Shown: positions 11,170-23,214, counted from the first letter of the stretch. The stretch is 64,000 bases of DNA from Bettongia penicillata ogilbyi (GCA_023548195.1 JAJHZJ010000312.1:62001-126000), one strand, 5' to 3'. Notes: generated by a model from the sequence alone, not told the origin. Translations and numbers: made by a program.

Positions 11170-11844
11170 ATTGTATCAAATTCTTACCTCAGAGAATTGT
11201 ACCCAAGACAAAAGTCCCTGTAGGCTTTTTGAGGTTTCCAGTTCTAGGGTTATCTGGATCACACATATACCATATATTTCTGTAGTACTTTTAATTTTCA
11301 AGGCACAAACATTACTCAATTTTCCTAAAACCTATTGAGAGTTATTAATGAGGTAAGTTGAGAGGTAAGTGGAGACAAGTCTAAAACTTTGCCAATTTCC
11401 TGCCTAATTCACATATCCATAAGTGGCAGAGACCAGACATAAAATCAGACATTCAGACTTTTGTTCTAGCTCTCTATTTACTAGGATGCTGCTAAGGTAG
11501 CCTGCTCTGGTAAAGGAGATTATCCAAAATCCCCCATTTAACATAGTCTTCCAAGAAACCTCAGAGTCATCCAAAAGTTCCTGATATTCACCAGCGTTGG
11601 GAGAATGAAGTTAGAGCATCTTAACAGCCTAGTCAAGCTTAGTAAGGGCATATGTTATATGTAGAGCTACTGGGCATCCTTCTGAAATGTAGCTAATTAA
11701 ATATACCTGTAAAGTTTCCAGCCCTATTTTGAAATAGAACAAAAAAAAAAGACAAGATTTCTTTATGCATTTTGATCTAAAATAATGTTCAGATGAGATA
11801 CTACTAAATACTCAAATAAATTTCTTTTATTTTCATAATGCAAA
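11170..11844. other. Unassigned region
   Basis: No repeat or frame recognised. A weak MIR-like block ('caagtctaaaactttgccaatttcc' in degraded form) near 11380-11460 is too diverged to call. Confidence 0.4.
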
Positions 11845-12095
11845 TAGCATGATTAAGAAGGAGAAAGTGATGAACTTAGACTTAGGGTGATCTGAATTCA
11901 CATCCAACCTCTAGCACTTACTTTCCATGTGATCAAATCACTTAACTCCTTTGTTTCTCAGTTTCCACATCTGTGGATTGGGAATAATGATTCCTATAGT
12001 AACCTATAACTGTCATTTCTGTGACTTGAATGAATTAATGTATTAAAGTCCTTTGCAAACTTTATAGAAATCTATAAATGTCAGACACTGTTATA
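11845..12095 (+). mobile_element. THER1/MIR-type CORE-SINE, near full length
   Basis: Blocks in order: 'gatctgaattcacatccaac', 'gtgatcaaatcacttaactc', 'tcagtttccacatctgtgga' and 'gtcctttgcaaactttatag' with a final 'aaatgtcagac'. This is a MIR/THER1 body in sense orientation, about 250 bases. Confidence 0.75.
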
Positions 12096-12099
12096 TTCT

Positions 12100-13285
12100 A
12101 GAATTGCATCAAAGGTCATTGCTACCTGAGTAATTGAGCAATCTGTGGAAGCTCTGTTGAGCTAGGGCTTAACTAAGTACTTGGAGATACTAAGCTTACT
12201 TAGAAATAGATGTTCTGATTCATTCAGCATCTATCATCACAGAAGATAAAACACAGTGGAGAGATTTAGCTCTTTGCTTGAGTGTGAAAAGGTAGATTTG
12301 GGGCCCAAGAAAAAATAACTTAGGAGATCAGTCATAGGTTTCCAACTCCTCCACTTGCTTGCCTGGGAGATTTGAGTGGAAAGCCAAGCGAGGGAGTCAT
12401 CTTGGCAGAACTTGATGGGGAAAGCTTGCAGAATACTTGGCTCCAAGCAGTCTTTTCATTTGCAGTTTTATGAGCACTAAAAATTCACACATTCTATGTA
12501 AAATGTTACTTTTAAAATCGTTCTCCCTTGCTTAAGTAAGAACAGGCTCAAGGCTGTCTTGCTCCATCATCTTTATTTTAATTGGCAGATCAATGCTTTC
12601 CACAGTATCCTTCAGTTAGGAATTGTCTGTTTGTCTACATGTATTTTCAAATGATGACAATGAGTTTCTTGCATAGTTCCCTGGGGATTCTTTGTCTCAG
12701 ACCAGTGCAGTGGGACAGTTAACATAGAGCAATCTTTCCAAAGTTTTCCTGGCTGTTCCACTCCTTTACGCTGATTTTTGCTTGGTGAGCAAGTGATTAA
12801 TGCAACCCAATTGGCAGCCCAACTCTCAGAGAATCTGGCTGGCAATCACCTGCTTTACTCAAAAGTTAATAAATCTAATGAGGTAGAAGGCAACTGACCA
12901 GCAAACAGGCACCCTTTTAAAAGAACTATAGCTGTAAAGGAAGAATCTATGGGGAGTATCATGCAGACAGCACTAGCCTATGCTTTTCTTAGTCAACTTG
13001 CCTGAGATTCATTATCCAGAATTGGCTTCTACAGCAGTGCTTGGCACATAGCCTCAGACATATGGCTCCTCTATCCCCAAAGTATGAGCTAATGGTGCAG
13101 GTTTAATCCTGAAGCTTTAATATATTTGGAGGAAGTAAAGGACTACATAATTAATTCTTATTTTTTAAAAAAGGCCTTTTTTCTTTATGTCATAGTTCTT
13201 TCCCACCAGTCTTCAAGATTGAGCCTTTCTTATGACACAGAAATCCAATTAAGAAAAATATCTGATATAGAAACCTTGTATAAAA
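12100..13285. other. Unassigned region
   Basis: No element that I can name. It has a somewhat higher GC content around 12250-12450 and 12600-12850 with short minus-strand frames (69 and 77 codons) that lack any recognisable feature. This is one of the longer stretches without an obvious repeat, so conserved non-coding sequence is possible. Confidence 0.35.
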
Positions 13286-13289
13286 TGTA

Positions 13290-14180
13290 TACAATATTCC
13301 ATCCTACTAGTCTTCTCCCTGTGTGTCATGAGAAAGGAGTTATTTTGGGTTACTTCTTCTCCAGCAACTCACTGGATTTCCATTACTCAGTGTTCAACTT
13401 CATTTCTGGTGATATTTTTATCTACATAGTATACATTGTTGTCATTGTGTATATTGTTCTCTTGGTTCTGCTTATTCCGCTCTGTATCAGTTCATAAATC
13501 ATAACTTTCTACATCTCCAAATTCCCCATATTCATAATTCATTATTGTAAAATAGTGTTCCATTAAGTCAAAAAATTTTTCTCTAATAAATAGGCACCTA
13601 CTTTATTCCCAGTTTAATGCTAACTCAAAGAGTGCTGCTTAAAATGTTTTGCTATGTTGTGAGTCATTTTTTTTTTCTGTCTTTGATTTCCTTTGGGTAT
13701 ATGCCCAGTATAGGACTGTTGGGTCAAAGGATATGGACAATATAGTGACTTTTCTCTCATAATCACAAATTGAAAATCCCAACTTTAACAATTGTATCAT
13801 TTTGCCTATGTTCCCAAAGTCCCTTCATCATTAACTTCACATATGTTTTTCATCTTTACCACTTTTAAAGGAGTATTGTGAAAATTCTGAATTGTTTTAA
13901 TTTAAAATTCTATTACCATTTGTAATTTGGACTATTTCTTGTGATCCCCTGTATTTTGTAAAAAAAAAAATTTTGAAAAACATTTCTTCATATCCCTTGT
14001 CCACTTTTCTACTAGATAATGGCACGTAGAGTTGTATATTTGTTGACTCCCCGTATATTTTGTATATCAAACTTTTAATGAAAATATTTGATGTAAATAT
14101 TTTTCCTATTGTAATGATCTCTTTATTGGTCTTATTTGTGTAGAGTATTTTTATGTGGCTAAAATTGTCTATACTAATTT
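13290..14180 (-). mobile_element. L1 3' region, antisense, old subfamily
   Basis: The plus strand carries the complement of L1 ORF2 C-terminus and 3' UTR: 'tattgttctcttggttctgc', 'tattgtaaaatagtgttcca', 'gggtatatgcccagtatagg' with 'gactgttgggtcaaaggata', and 'cccttgtccacttttctact'. The same succession is found antisense at 27841-28430. The open frame at 13126-13497 is an accident of this element. Confidence 0.75.
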
Positions 14181-14194
14181 TCAGGATGTCCTAT

Positions 14195-14350
14195 GAAAAA
14201 TAATATGATATAGTGGATAGAAGTCTAGCCTGGGAATAAGGCTTATCTAGGTTTAAATTCCACCTTTGATGTATACTGACTGTGAGATTCCAGGCAAGTT
14301 ATTTAACCTCTCAGTGTCCAAGTCTAAGAATATAAATTGTTTACATTGGA
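14195..14350 (+). mobile_element. MIR/THER1-type SINE, 5' and core part
   Basis: 'gatatagtggatagaagtct' then 'taggtttaaattccaccttt', 'gtgagattccaggcaagtta' and 'tttaacctctcagtgtccaa' follow the order of the tRNA-like head and CORE of a MIR-type SINE. The 3' end is missing. Confidence 0.7.
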
Positions 14351-15145
14351 TATTTCATTATTGGAAGTCCCCTACACTGATGAAATCACAGATCTAACCT
14401 CCCAATTTCCCCATCCCACTCCCAGAATCTCTATCTTTTGTTAGCTTAAGAATTGTCCCCTGGAGGAATCTGGGAAGATGACAGAATAAGACAGTAAATA
14501 GAGCTCTCCAACTTGGTCAACAAGATAAAACATCACCTCAAAGTGAACTTTAAGTGGCAGAAATAATTAAAAGTTGAGGTAAAATTGTCCTCCTAAGATA
14601 ACTTGAGAGGACCTCAGGAAAGGCCTGACCTTCAGAGGTGAAGCTTGGCTGGAGTTAAGCGCAGATACCTCTAGGCAGACTCCACTGAATCAACAAAGAA
14701 CAAGCCCTGGGAGCAACTGGGCAGCCTCAGCTTCAGGAACTTTCACCTCACAGACAGTGAAAGTCAGTGAATAGGGGAAGAGCGAAGGACACACCACTGT
14801 AGCAGGATGTCAGGCCCAGTTGTGCTGACTAGAAGTGGTCCTTGGCTGTCACTGTGGTCAAGGAAGAGAGAGATCATGCCCACTAAGTGTGGTAGAAAAG
14901 GGGAAGGGATATTCTTGGCTATAGGCACTTGCAAAAGAGTGTAGTCCCTGGAGTCTCTGGTTCCAGGGCAGAGGGGAGAGTTAAAGTTTGCAACTACAGA
15001 AGGGACTGTAGAGAACAGGGCATTTGAAGAAACAGTAGGTGTGGGGGCTTTAGCAGTGGCTCAGAGGTAAAGAGGAGTGCCTGATGTTGGGTCCCCAGAC
15101 AGTACTTAGAAAACAACAGTAGGAAAAACTTCAAGCCTGAAGCAT

Positions 15146-15163
15146 CACACACGTGTGCGCGCG

Positions 15164-15220
<57 letters not shown>
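15146..15220. repeat. Alternating purine-pyrimidine tract (CA/CG/CA)n
   Basis: Every base from 15146 to 15220 alternates pyrimidine and purine: a short CA run, a GTGTGCGCGCGCG core, then a long AC run. Such 75-base tracts with a CG core are classic candidates for left-handed (Z) DNA. It lies in the L1 5' UTR about 60 bases before the ORF1 start. The Val/Cys repeat frame on the minus strand is an artefact. Confidence 0.95.
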
Positions 15221-15222
<2 letters not shown>

Positions 15223-15276
15223 ATCAGGACTAGAACTTAATTTTAACAAAAAGCAACTAAAATAATAATAATAATA

Positions 15277-16262
15277 ATGAGTAAGCAAATGAGAAAGAAG
15301 TCAACCATAGACAGCTACTACGGGGGTAGAAAAGACCTGGGTTCATATTCAGAAGAAGATGTGAAGTTAAAAAAGCCACTCCTACTTCAAAGATAAATGT
15401 CCAACGGTCAAGACTAAAGACTAAAAAGAATTCTTAGAAAAGCTTAAAAAGGACATTAAAAATTAAATTAGAGAGGTTGAGGAAAAATTAGAAGAAAAAA
15501 AGAACCCAAGAGAGTAATGAAAATTATGAAAAGAAAATCAACAAATTGGAAAAAAGATCCAAAAACATAAGGAAGAAAATAGCTCCTTAAAAACTAAAAT
15601 TGGACAAGGGGAGCTAACGATGTTAGAAGACAAAAAAGTAATAAAATCAAAAGAATGAAAAAATAGAAGAGAATGTGAAAAATCTCCTTAGAAGAACAAC
15701 TGATCTAGAGAACAGATTGAGGAGAGATGATATAAAAATCGTTGAACTACTTGGAAGTTATGATTTTTTTTAAAAAAAGTTTAGATATGATATTATAAAT
15801 CATTAAGGAAAACTGCCTTGAAGTTCTAGAATAAGAGGATAAAATAGAAATAGAAAAAAATCCATCAATCACCATCTGAAAAAGATCACAAGATGAAAAA
15901 TCACAGGAGCATCATAGCCAAGTTTCAAAGCTCCCAGGTTAAGGAGACAATATTGCAAACAAGAAAAAAAAAGCAAATTAAATATGGTAGAGCTACAGTC
16001 AGGACAACATAAAATCTAGCAGCTTCTGCATTAACAGACCAAAGGGCTTGGAAGATTTATATTTGGAAGAGCAAAGGAAGCGGGGTTGTGAGAAAGAGTA
16101 ACTTATCCAGCAACGTTAAGTATAATCCTGAATGGGGGAGGGGAAGAGTGCATTTAATGAATTTAAAGACTTTTAGGTATCTGTGACAAAAAGACCAAAG
16201 CCCAATGGAAAATTTGACATATAAGATCCAGGAAAAATATAATATAAACGTTAAAGACCAAT
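15277..16262 (+). pseudogene. L1 ORF1 (RNA-binding ORF1p), broken
   Basis: Begins at the ATG in 'ataatgagtaagcaaatg' and reads M-S-K-Q-M-R-K-K-S-T-I-D-S-Y before the first in-frame stop. A charged Lys/Glu-rich coiled-coil-like stretch follows, then the RNA-binding part (complement of 'gatctagcagcttctgc' equals the D-L-A-A-S block at about 16013). Multiple stops and shifts. Would have encoded the trimeric nucleic-acid chaperone of L1. Confidence 0.8.
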
Positions 16263-16864
16263 TATAAGGGCTCAATAAAGTCAAAATGTTTACTTCTTAT
16301 ATGGGGAAATGTTATCTATACCCTTAAGAATGTTATCATTACTTGGGTAGTTTGAAAAAGTATACATAGATAGAAGGCTGGTTTAGCTGAGTATGTTGGA
16401 ATGATTCTAAAACATAAAATTGAGTAGATAGAGGTAAAATGGAGCAATTAAACAAGACCTCAATGGAAGAATTATTACAATGGAAGTAATGGGGTGGAGG
16501 ACTGGTAGTACTGGAATGTTATTCTCATCAAAACTGGGTTACAAAGGGGACAACGCATAATCTAGAAAAGTATAAAAGTCTTCCAAAGTTATAAAGAAAT
16601 AGGAAAGTGAGGGGACAGGACAAGGGAATTTTAGAAGGTTATATACATCAAAAAGTAGGAGTGGAGAGAGGGTAGGGGAAGGATTCTAAAAGGGGTGGGT
16701 AGATTAAGGAATGGGGGAGTGAGAGGAGAAGATAAAGGAAGTGATTCTTAAAAAGGTTGTGGATTAAGGAAGTAATGGTTAAAATTAAATCATTCATATG
16801 AGGAGAGATAGGGTAAAAAAAGAGGATAGGAAGAATAATAGAGAGGAAAAATAGGATGAAAGAA

Positions 16865-19800
16865 ATGCACAATTAGTAATTATAAATTTGAATGTGAATG
16901 GGATTAACTAACCCATAAAATGGAAATGAATAGCAAAATAGATTAAAAGTCATAATCCACCAATATGTTGTTTACAAGAAACATATTTTGAAATGTAAGA
17001 TACACATAGAGGTAAAATAAAGGGCTGGAGTAGAGTTGATTATGCTTCAGCTGAGGCTAAAAATCAGGGATGACAATCATGACATCAGACAAAGTTAAAG
17101 CTAAAGTAGATTTTATTAAAAGAGATAGATGGGGAAACAATTAAAGGAACCATGTAAAATGAAGCAACATCACTACTAAACCTAAATGCACCAAATGATA
17201 CAGAATCTACATTTTTAAGTAAAACTTAAATGAATTACAGGTAGAAATATATAGTAACACTGTAATAGTGGAGGGCTTGACTCTTCCTCTCAGAATTAGA
17301 CAAATCAAACCAAAACATAGATAAGGAAGTTGAGTAGGTGAATAGAATCTTAGATAAGCTAGAATATGATAACTATCTGAAGAGAATTGAATGGGAATAG
17401 AAAGAAATACACCTTTTTCTCAGCACTACATGGTACCTTTACAAATATTGACCATACATTAGGGAATAAAAACTTCATAGTTAAATGCAGAAAAGTGGAA
17501 ATATTAAATGCATCCTTTTCAGATCACAATGAAACAAAAATTACATTCAAAAAAGGACCATGGAAGTCCAGATTGAAAACTAATTGAAGACTAAGCAACC
17601 TAATCTTAAAGAATGAATGGGTTAAAGGGATAATCATGGAAATAATAATATTTCATTAAAGGTAATGACAGTAATGATACAACATATCAAAACCTATGGG
17701 ATGCAGCAAAAGCAGTAATAAGAGGAAAATGTATATCTCTAAATGCTTATATCAATAAAACTGAGAAAGAGGAGACCAAGGAATTGGGCATGCAATTAAA
17801 AAAAAACTAGAAAAAGAATAAATTCAAAATTCCCAATTAAACACTAAATTGGAAATCTCAAAAATTAAATGTGAGGTTAGTAAAACTGAATGTAAGGAAC
17901 TCATTGAATTAAATAAAACTAGGGGTTGATTTCAAGAAAAAGAAGCAATAAAAGAGATAAACTACTGGTTTAAATGATTTTTAAAGAGAGAAGAAAAACA
18001 AATCACTGCTATACAAAATAAAAAGGGTGAATGAAGATGAAATCAAAGGAATTATATGAAATTATTTTGCCTAATGATATGCAAATAAATTTAGCAATTT
18101 AAGTGAAATGGAATAATATTTACAAAACTATAAACTGCCTAAATTAACAGAAGAGGAAATAGAATGTCTAAATATATTTTAGAAAAAGAAATTGAACAGA
18201 CCATAAATGAGCTTCCTAAGAAAAAACATCAGGACCAGATGGATTGACAAGACAATTCTACCAAACATTTAAAGATCATCTGATTCAAATATTAAAAAAA
18301 TTATTTGGAATAATAGACAAAGAAGGAGTTTTACCAAACTTTTTTTTTATGAAATATAGTATTGATATCTAAACCAGGAAAAGCAAAAACAAATAAAGAA
18401 AATTATAGACCAATTTCATTAATGAATATGGATGCAAAAATCCTAAATAAAATACAATCTAGGAGACTACAACAATATGTTACAAAGATTATACATTGTG
18501 ACAAAATGATATTCATTCCAGGAATGCATAAGAAAAAGTATTAACATAATTGATTTTAATAATAACAAAATTACCAAAAAATCACGTGATTATATCAACA
18601 GATACAGAGAAAGTTTTTGATAAAATACAAAACTCACCCCATTTAAAATAACTGTAGATAGCACAAAATATCTATGAATATACCTAGGAAGTAAACCCAG
18701 GAACTACATGAACATAATTATAAAACACTTTTTATGCAAATAAAGGCAGATTTAAAGAATTTGAGAAATACTAATTATTCATGGATAGATAGAGCCAATA
18801 TAATAAAATGACCATTTTACCTAATCTATTTATTCAATGTTATCCCAATTTAATTATCAAAAAGATTTTTACTGAGCTAGAAAAATAATAACAAAATTGA
18901 TTTGGAAAAACAAAAGGTCAAGAATGTCAAAGGAATTAATGGGGAAAATGTAAAGGAAAGAGGCTTAGCATTATTAGATCTTAAGCCATACTATAAGGCA
19001 GCAATTATTAAAACTATCTGATACTGGCTAAGAAACAGAAAGGTAGATCAGTGGAACAGAGGAGACATACAATACACAGTAACAAACGAGTGTGGTAACC
19101 TTGTATTTGACAAATGTAAAAATTTAAGCGTTTGGGATAAGAATTATTTTTTAGAAAGGTATTGAGAAAGCTGGAAAGTATTCTGGTAGACATTGGAAAT
19201 AGACCAATATCTTACACCATTTATCAAGATTAGGCCAAAATGGATACATGACTTTGATTTAAATGGAGATATAATAAAATTAGAAAAAAGATGTTACCTA
19301 TCAGATTTATGGCTAGAAGAACAATTTATGAATAAAGAAGAGAGTATTGTGAGGTATAAAATGGTTAATTTCAATTATATTAATTATTTCTCAGATTAAC
19401 ATCTCATTTCTCAAATATATAAAGAATTTTGTCAAATTTATAGGAATACAAGTCATTCTTCAACTGATAAACAGTCAAAGAGATGAACAGGAAGTTTTTT
19501 AATGACAAAATCAAAACTATATATAATCATGAAAAATGTTCTGAATCACTGTTCACTAGAGAAATGCACATTAAGACAACTTTGAGATATCATCTATATA
19601 TAACTAATAATATATATCTGAGAGATTATAGATTAGCTAAAAATGATAGAGGAAGAAGCAAGAAATGTTGGAGGGAATGTAGAAAAACTGGGGCACTAAT
19701 TTACCATTGGTGGAACTGTGAGCTGATCCAATCATTTTTGAGAGCGATCTGGAATTATCCCCAAAGAGTTATAAAATTGTATGTATCCATTATTAAGTCT

Positions 19801-19900
19801 GTTTGCTATAATGATTAGGGAAGATAGAAAAGAATTTGTATATTCTAAAATATTTGTAGCAGCTCTCTTGGTGGTGGTAAAAAATGGGAAATTGAGGAGA
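16865..19900 (+). pseudogene. L1 ORF2 (endonuclease-reverse transcriptase), broken and internally deleted
   Basis: Endonuclease blocks are visible: L-N-V-N-G-I-N near 16887, I-C-C-L-Q-E-T near 16965, and S-D-H-N near 17518. RT blocks follow: G-P-D-G near 18233, [11 protein letters not shown] (18395-18430), F-I-P-G-M near 18512, and motif A read as D-T-E-K-V-F-D-K-I at 18600-18627. Directly after motif A the sequence jumps (about 18640) to the post-catalytic part, so motif C (the x-A-D-D motif) is absent. The Cys/Trp-rich C-terminus (H-W-W-N-C) is at about 19706. Not functional. Confidence 0.85.
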
Positions 19901-20224
19901 TGCCCACCAATTACAGAATGGTTGAACAAGTTGTGGCATACGATTATGATGGAAAACTAGTGTGCTATGAGAAGTGATGTGCTGCTTGATTTTACAAAAG
20001 CATGAAAAAACTTGCATGGAATAATGAAGAGGGAAATGAATGGAACAAAGAGAATGTTGTATACAGTAACAACCATATTGTTGTAAGAACAACTGTGAAC
20101 TTCTAAGTCATTTTGCATATTATAAATACTAAAAATCAAGTGCAGAGGACCTATGAAGGAAGATGCTATCCACATCCAGAGGAAAACATTGATAAATAGA
20201 AGTATTTTTAGTACAGTTTTTCAT

Positions 20225-20251
20225 AAATATATATATATATATATATATATA
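20225..20251. repeat. (AT)n microsatellite
   Basis: Thirteen AT units in the L1 3' UTR, followed by TG-rich 'gtgtctatgtctatgtgtat' repeats. Confidence 0.95.
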
Positions 20252-20754
20252 CAGATATTTAAATGTGTCTATGTCTATGTGTATGTGTAGGTTTCTAATA
20301 GCCTTCTCTAGGGTGGGGTGGGGAAGTAGGGAGAAAAAAATAAAAAATACCTGGCATGGAACAAAAGAAAACTTAGAAGGAAGTACAGAAAAGCAGTGTA
20401 GCTTTGAAAATATGTCTAGTATTTATTACATAGTTTTTAAAAAAAGAAGTTAAAATGTGAAATAGAAATTCATGGTTTTGAATCTTCTTTTTAATGTTGT
20501 GTTGCATACACAGAAATGTTCTCCTTTTTTGTATTTTTGTAATTAAATTCAAAATGAATAAATATTTCTTAAAAAAGCATTCTCTCCCTAAACACAGTTG
20601 TAAGAGGTATCTAGTCTTGTGTTTTCAGTTTTTTAAAATGATGTTACTTTTAATATTTCTCACATACCATTATTGAACTCTTTGTAATATGATAGTATAA
20701 ATCACTGGGCTAATCCAGAAGTTTACTGGAGCTAGCTTCAACTGATTTGCAAGA

Positions 20755-20990
20755 GTCAATTGTTAAATTTTCATTTTAAGTATTTAAACTTCAGAAACAA
20801 GCAAACTACAAATCAGAGCCTGAGGTGTTTTGTTTTTGTTTTTTTTTCTCGATGTTTTTGGTTTGGTTTGGTTCATTTCCTAGACCAAGGCATTACAAAC
20901 TTCATCCCAAAGGCCAAATACACCCTGTTCTTTGGTCTAGAGCTAAGAATGGTTTTTATATCTGTGTTTTAATAGGTCTATGTTTTAAAT
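20755..20990 (+). mobile_element. hAT-type DNA transposon remnant (non-autonomous)
   Basis: The block 'ggtctagagctaagaatggt' plus 'tttttatatctgtg' resembles the right part of mammalian hAT fossils that read 'gcccgcgagctaagaatggtttttac'. A second copy of the same block is at 22985-23105, where it is followed by a hAT-like terminus. No clear ends here. Confidence 0.45.
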
Positions 20991-21127
20991 ATACATCTGT
21001 GTTCTAAATATACATTTTGGATCACATTACATAAGGACCCTTTCTTGAATATGTTTTTTTAATGTTTTTGACATAAATCTATGATGATTTTTTCCCAAAG
21101 GATTCTTCTGAATGTATTGAAATAATC

Positions 21128-21205
21128 ATTGGCTCTTTTATTATTGTTCTAAAATGTAAGTTCCTCAAGTTTAGTTTACGTTATTTTCAGTGCTCCTGAT
21201 TATTA
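21128..21205 (+). mobile_element. L2 3' end fragment
   Basis: 'attgttctaaaatgtaagtt' followed by 'cctcaagtttagtttacg' corresponds to the degraded 'tagactgtaagctccttgagggca' block near the end of L2. Short. Confidence 0.45.
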
Positions 21206-21416
21206 TCCCTTAATGGAGGAGTGTCCCCATCTATATAGACAAAGTTTGACTGTCTTCCCACCAAATGCCATCTAAATAATGATAATATCTAGTCAATAGC
21301 AAATAAGTCCACTTATCAAAGCTGATAGTAAATGGAAATCCAACCAAAAACAAAAACTTAATGTTCTCTTAGGCAGAATTAAGACAAGTATCACTCCTAT
21401 AACAAAACAAGTAATA

Positions 21417-21872
21417 GTGTTCATTGTACTCTACCCAGGTCAAATCTCATCTGGAGTCTTGAACTCCTTTCTGAGTACTAAATTTTAGAAAGGATATTGA
21501 CAAGGTAAATCAATTTGGGAAGAATGTACCAGTAAGAGGGCAGGAGTCTATGCCTCAAAATGACCAGTTTAAGTAACTAAGAATGTTTAACCTGGAAAAG
21601 AGAAAATGCTGTGAGTCCAGGAGAATTGTCATTGATATTTGAAGAGGTATCATGTTGAAGAAAGATTAGACTTATTTCTACCTGGCTCCAGAGAAAAGAA
21701 CTAGAAGCATTGAGTGAGAGCTAAAGAGGCAGATTTACGTTCCATGAAACAAACGTTCCCAACAATTAGAACCATCCCAAGTGAAATGGACCAGCTGGGG
21801 AGGTAAGTGGATCCCTATCATTAAGATGCTCACGCAAAAGCTTATTGGGTTTGTTGGAGAAAGGTTGCTTGC
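21417..21872 (+). mobile_element. CR1/L3 LINE, ORF2 C-terminal end
   Basis: The sequence follows the C-terminal end of CR1-clade ORF2 in order: 'caaatctcatctggagtctt' (P-H-L-E-x), 'aaggatattgacaaggtaaa', 'gaatgtttaacctggaaaag' (F-x-L-E-K), 'gattagacttatttctacct', 'gttcccaacaattagaacca' with 'tcccaagtgaaatggaccag' and 'gaggtaagtggatccctat'. This matches mammalian L3/CR1. Diverged, no intact frame. Confidence 0.75.
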
Positions 21873-21892
21873 TTGACCAGCAGTTAACAGTC

Positions 21893-22010
21893 AGGCAAAA
21901 AACATATTAAATATTTGCTATGTGCCAGGCACTGTGCTAAGTGTGGGGAAACAAAAGAAAGGTAACCTCTGCCCTCAATGAGCTTACATCCTAATGGGAG
22001 AAGACAACAT
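21893..22010 (-). mobile_element. L2-type 3' terminus (antisense)
   Basis: 'ttaaatatttgctatgtgcc', 'aggcactgtgctaagtgtgg' and 'tgccctcaatgagcttacat' then 'cctaatgggagaagacaaca'. This is the best preserved of the short antisense L2 ends in the window. It begins about 20 bases after the CR1/L3 remnant. Confidence 0.75.
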
Positions 22011-22229
22011 ACGAAAGGGATCTGAGTGGAGGGGCAGGGAGGGGAGGAGAAGAAGGTACCATATTCCACCATATAATGGTTGAAGGTTTATGCCAATTTT
22101 TTTTCAAAAAATGGGGTGTGGCCAGGATGTAAAGGGTTTGTTTTTTTTTAAAAAAAAAAATTTTTAAAGTACCAGTGTTACTTAAAAATCATTTATTAAT
22201 AAATTATCTTCGGTGCAAGATTAGGATGC

Positions 22230-22860
22230 ATAGAATACTTGTGAATAATATCAAAATTGGGATATGCGAGTCTTACCTTATGTGATTTATTTAAAACAGC
22301 TTTGCCTGCTGTCCCACTCCTTTTGTACCTACAGCTCTTCACTGGGTTAGTGTTAGTGTTAGTACTACAGCACTCTAAACAAACTGCTCAAGTTGGCTTT
22401 TGGAAATATACTGACAATGCTTGCATTAAGAATTCTAGGTTCCTGGCTCACACTGTGCAAGAGATAAATGTGTATCCACATGCCACTGGTGAATATATTC
22501 TGCTCTGTTTACCTTTTAAGAATCATGATGAACAGAATTATGCCATGCAACAATTATGTGATGAAAGGTTATAAACCGATTTCGAAAAAACAGGGTGCAA
22601 TGATTATGCAGTGGCAATGATTATGTGGTGGCAAAGATTATGTGGTGAAGTATGGTGCCTATGAAGGGGCATGATAAAAATTTCCAGAGAGTCAGAAACA
22701 GTTGATAAAGGAATGAAGTATGACTTTCCTGGACCTATCACCAAAATAAAGATCCCTAGAAAGAAATCACCAATATCAGGAAGGAGTTAGCATGGCAGAG
22801 GGATAATCCAAAATAGGGAGATCCCAGGAATTGAGAAAAGTTGCAGCATGAGAAGTAGGG
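22230..22860 (+). other. Unassigned region with a 105-codon frame
   Basis: A plus-strand frame of 105 codons (22257-22574) starts with a hydrophobic segment (about residues 14-38, rich in Leu and Val) and then becomes polar; no family is recognised. It is followed by a short minisatellite and no further frame. It could be part of an old retroposed or transposon sequence. I do not call it a gene. Confidence 0.3.
22595..22644 (+). repeat. Three-copy 17-bp minisatellite
   Basis: Units 'gtgcaatgattatgca' (22595-22610), 'gtggcaatgattatgtg' (22611-22627) and 'gtggcaaagattatgtg' (22628-22644) lie head to tail. Confidence 0.85.
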
Positions 22861-22984
22861 ATATGCTGAAATCCATTCAAATCAGGTCATGAGATCTAAT
22901 TGTTAAATATTCAGTATGAGCATTTGTACATTAGAAATAGGCAAATGCTACAAATTGAGGCTAATTTCTTGTTTTCTTGATGGA

Positions 22985-23105
22985 GGTATGCAAATACCTC
23001 CAAGTCAATGGATCAAATCTGGTTTGCACCTGCTTTTGTATAGCCTTAGAGCTAATAATGGTTTATAATAGGCCTATGGGTCATAGTCTGCAAACCCCTA
23101 GCCTA
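22985..23105 (+). mobile_element. hAT-type DNA transposon remnant, right end
   Basis: 'ggatcaaatctggtttgcac' with 'gcctgcttttgtatagcc'-like and 'agagctaataatggttta' blocks followed by 'tagtctgcaaacccctag'. The last block is the complement of a hAT-like inverted end of the type 'caggggtttgcagac'. The left end was not found. Confidence 0.5.
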
Positions 23106-23214
23106 CACTTAAGTAAGAAAAAATGTTAATAATGTTGATTACACTTAAAAATGTGTTATGAGTACATTTTGGAGATCTGATTGTTAAATATTTTAACATA
23201 AATAGCATAGCCCT

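Larger units (their letters stand above)
14461..20455 (+). mobile_element. L1 LINE, near full length, decayed
   Basis: About 6 kb with all L1 parts in order: a 5' UTR beginning near 'tgggaagatgacagaa', ORF1 from 15277, a purine-rich inter-ORF spacer (about 16260-16860), ORF2 from about 16865 with endonuclease and RT blocks, the ORF2 C-terminus (a frame at 19483-19818) and a 3' UTR running into the TA tract at 20225 and an A-rich end near 20450. Frequent stops show it is inactive. The exact 3' boundary and a target duplication are not clear. Confidence 0.85.

Noticed and set aside
15146..15220. Recombination hotspot or origin
   Set aside because: Alternating tracts are sometimes linked to such roles, but nothing in the sequence supports more than a Z-DNA-prone repeat.
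18362..18544. Reverse transcriptase gene
   Set aside because: It is a 60-codon surviving piece of a decayed L1 ORF2, not an independent gene.
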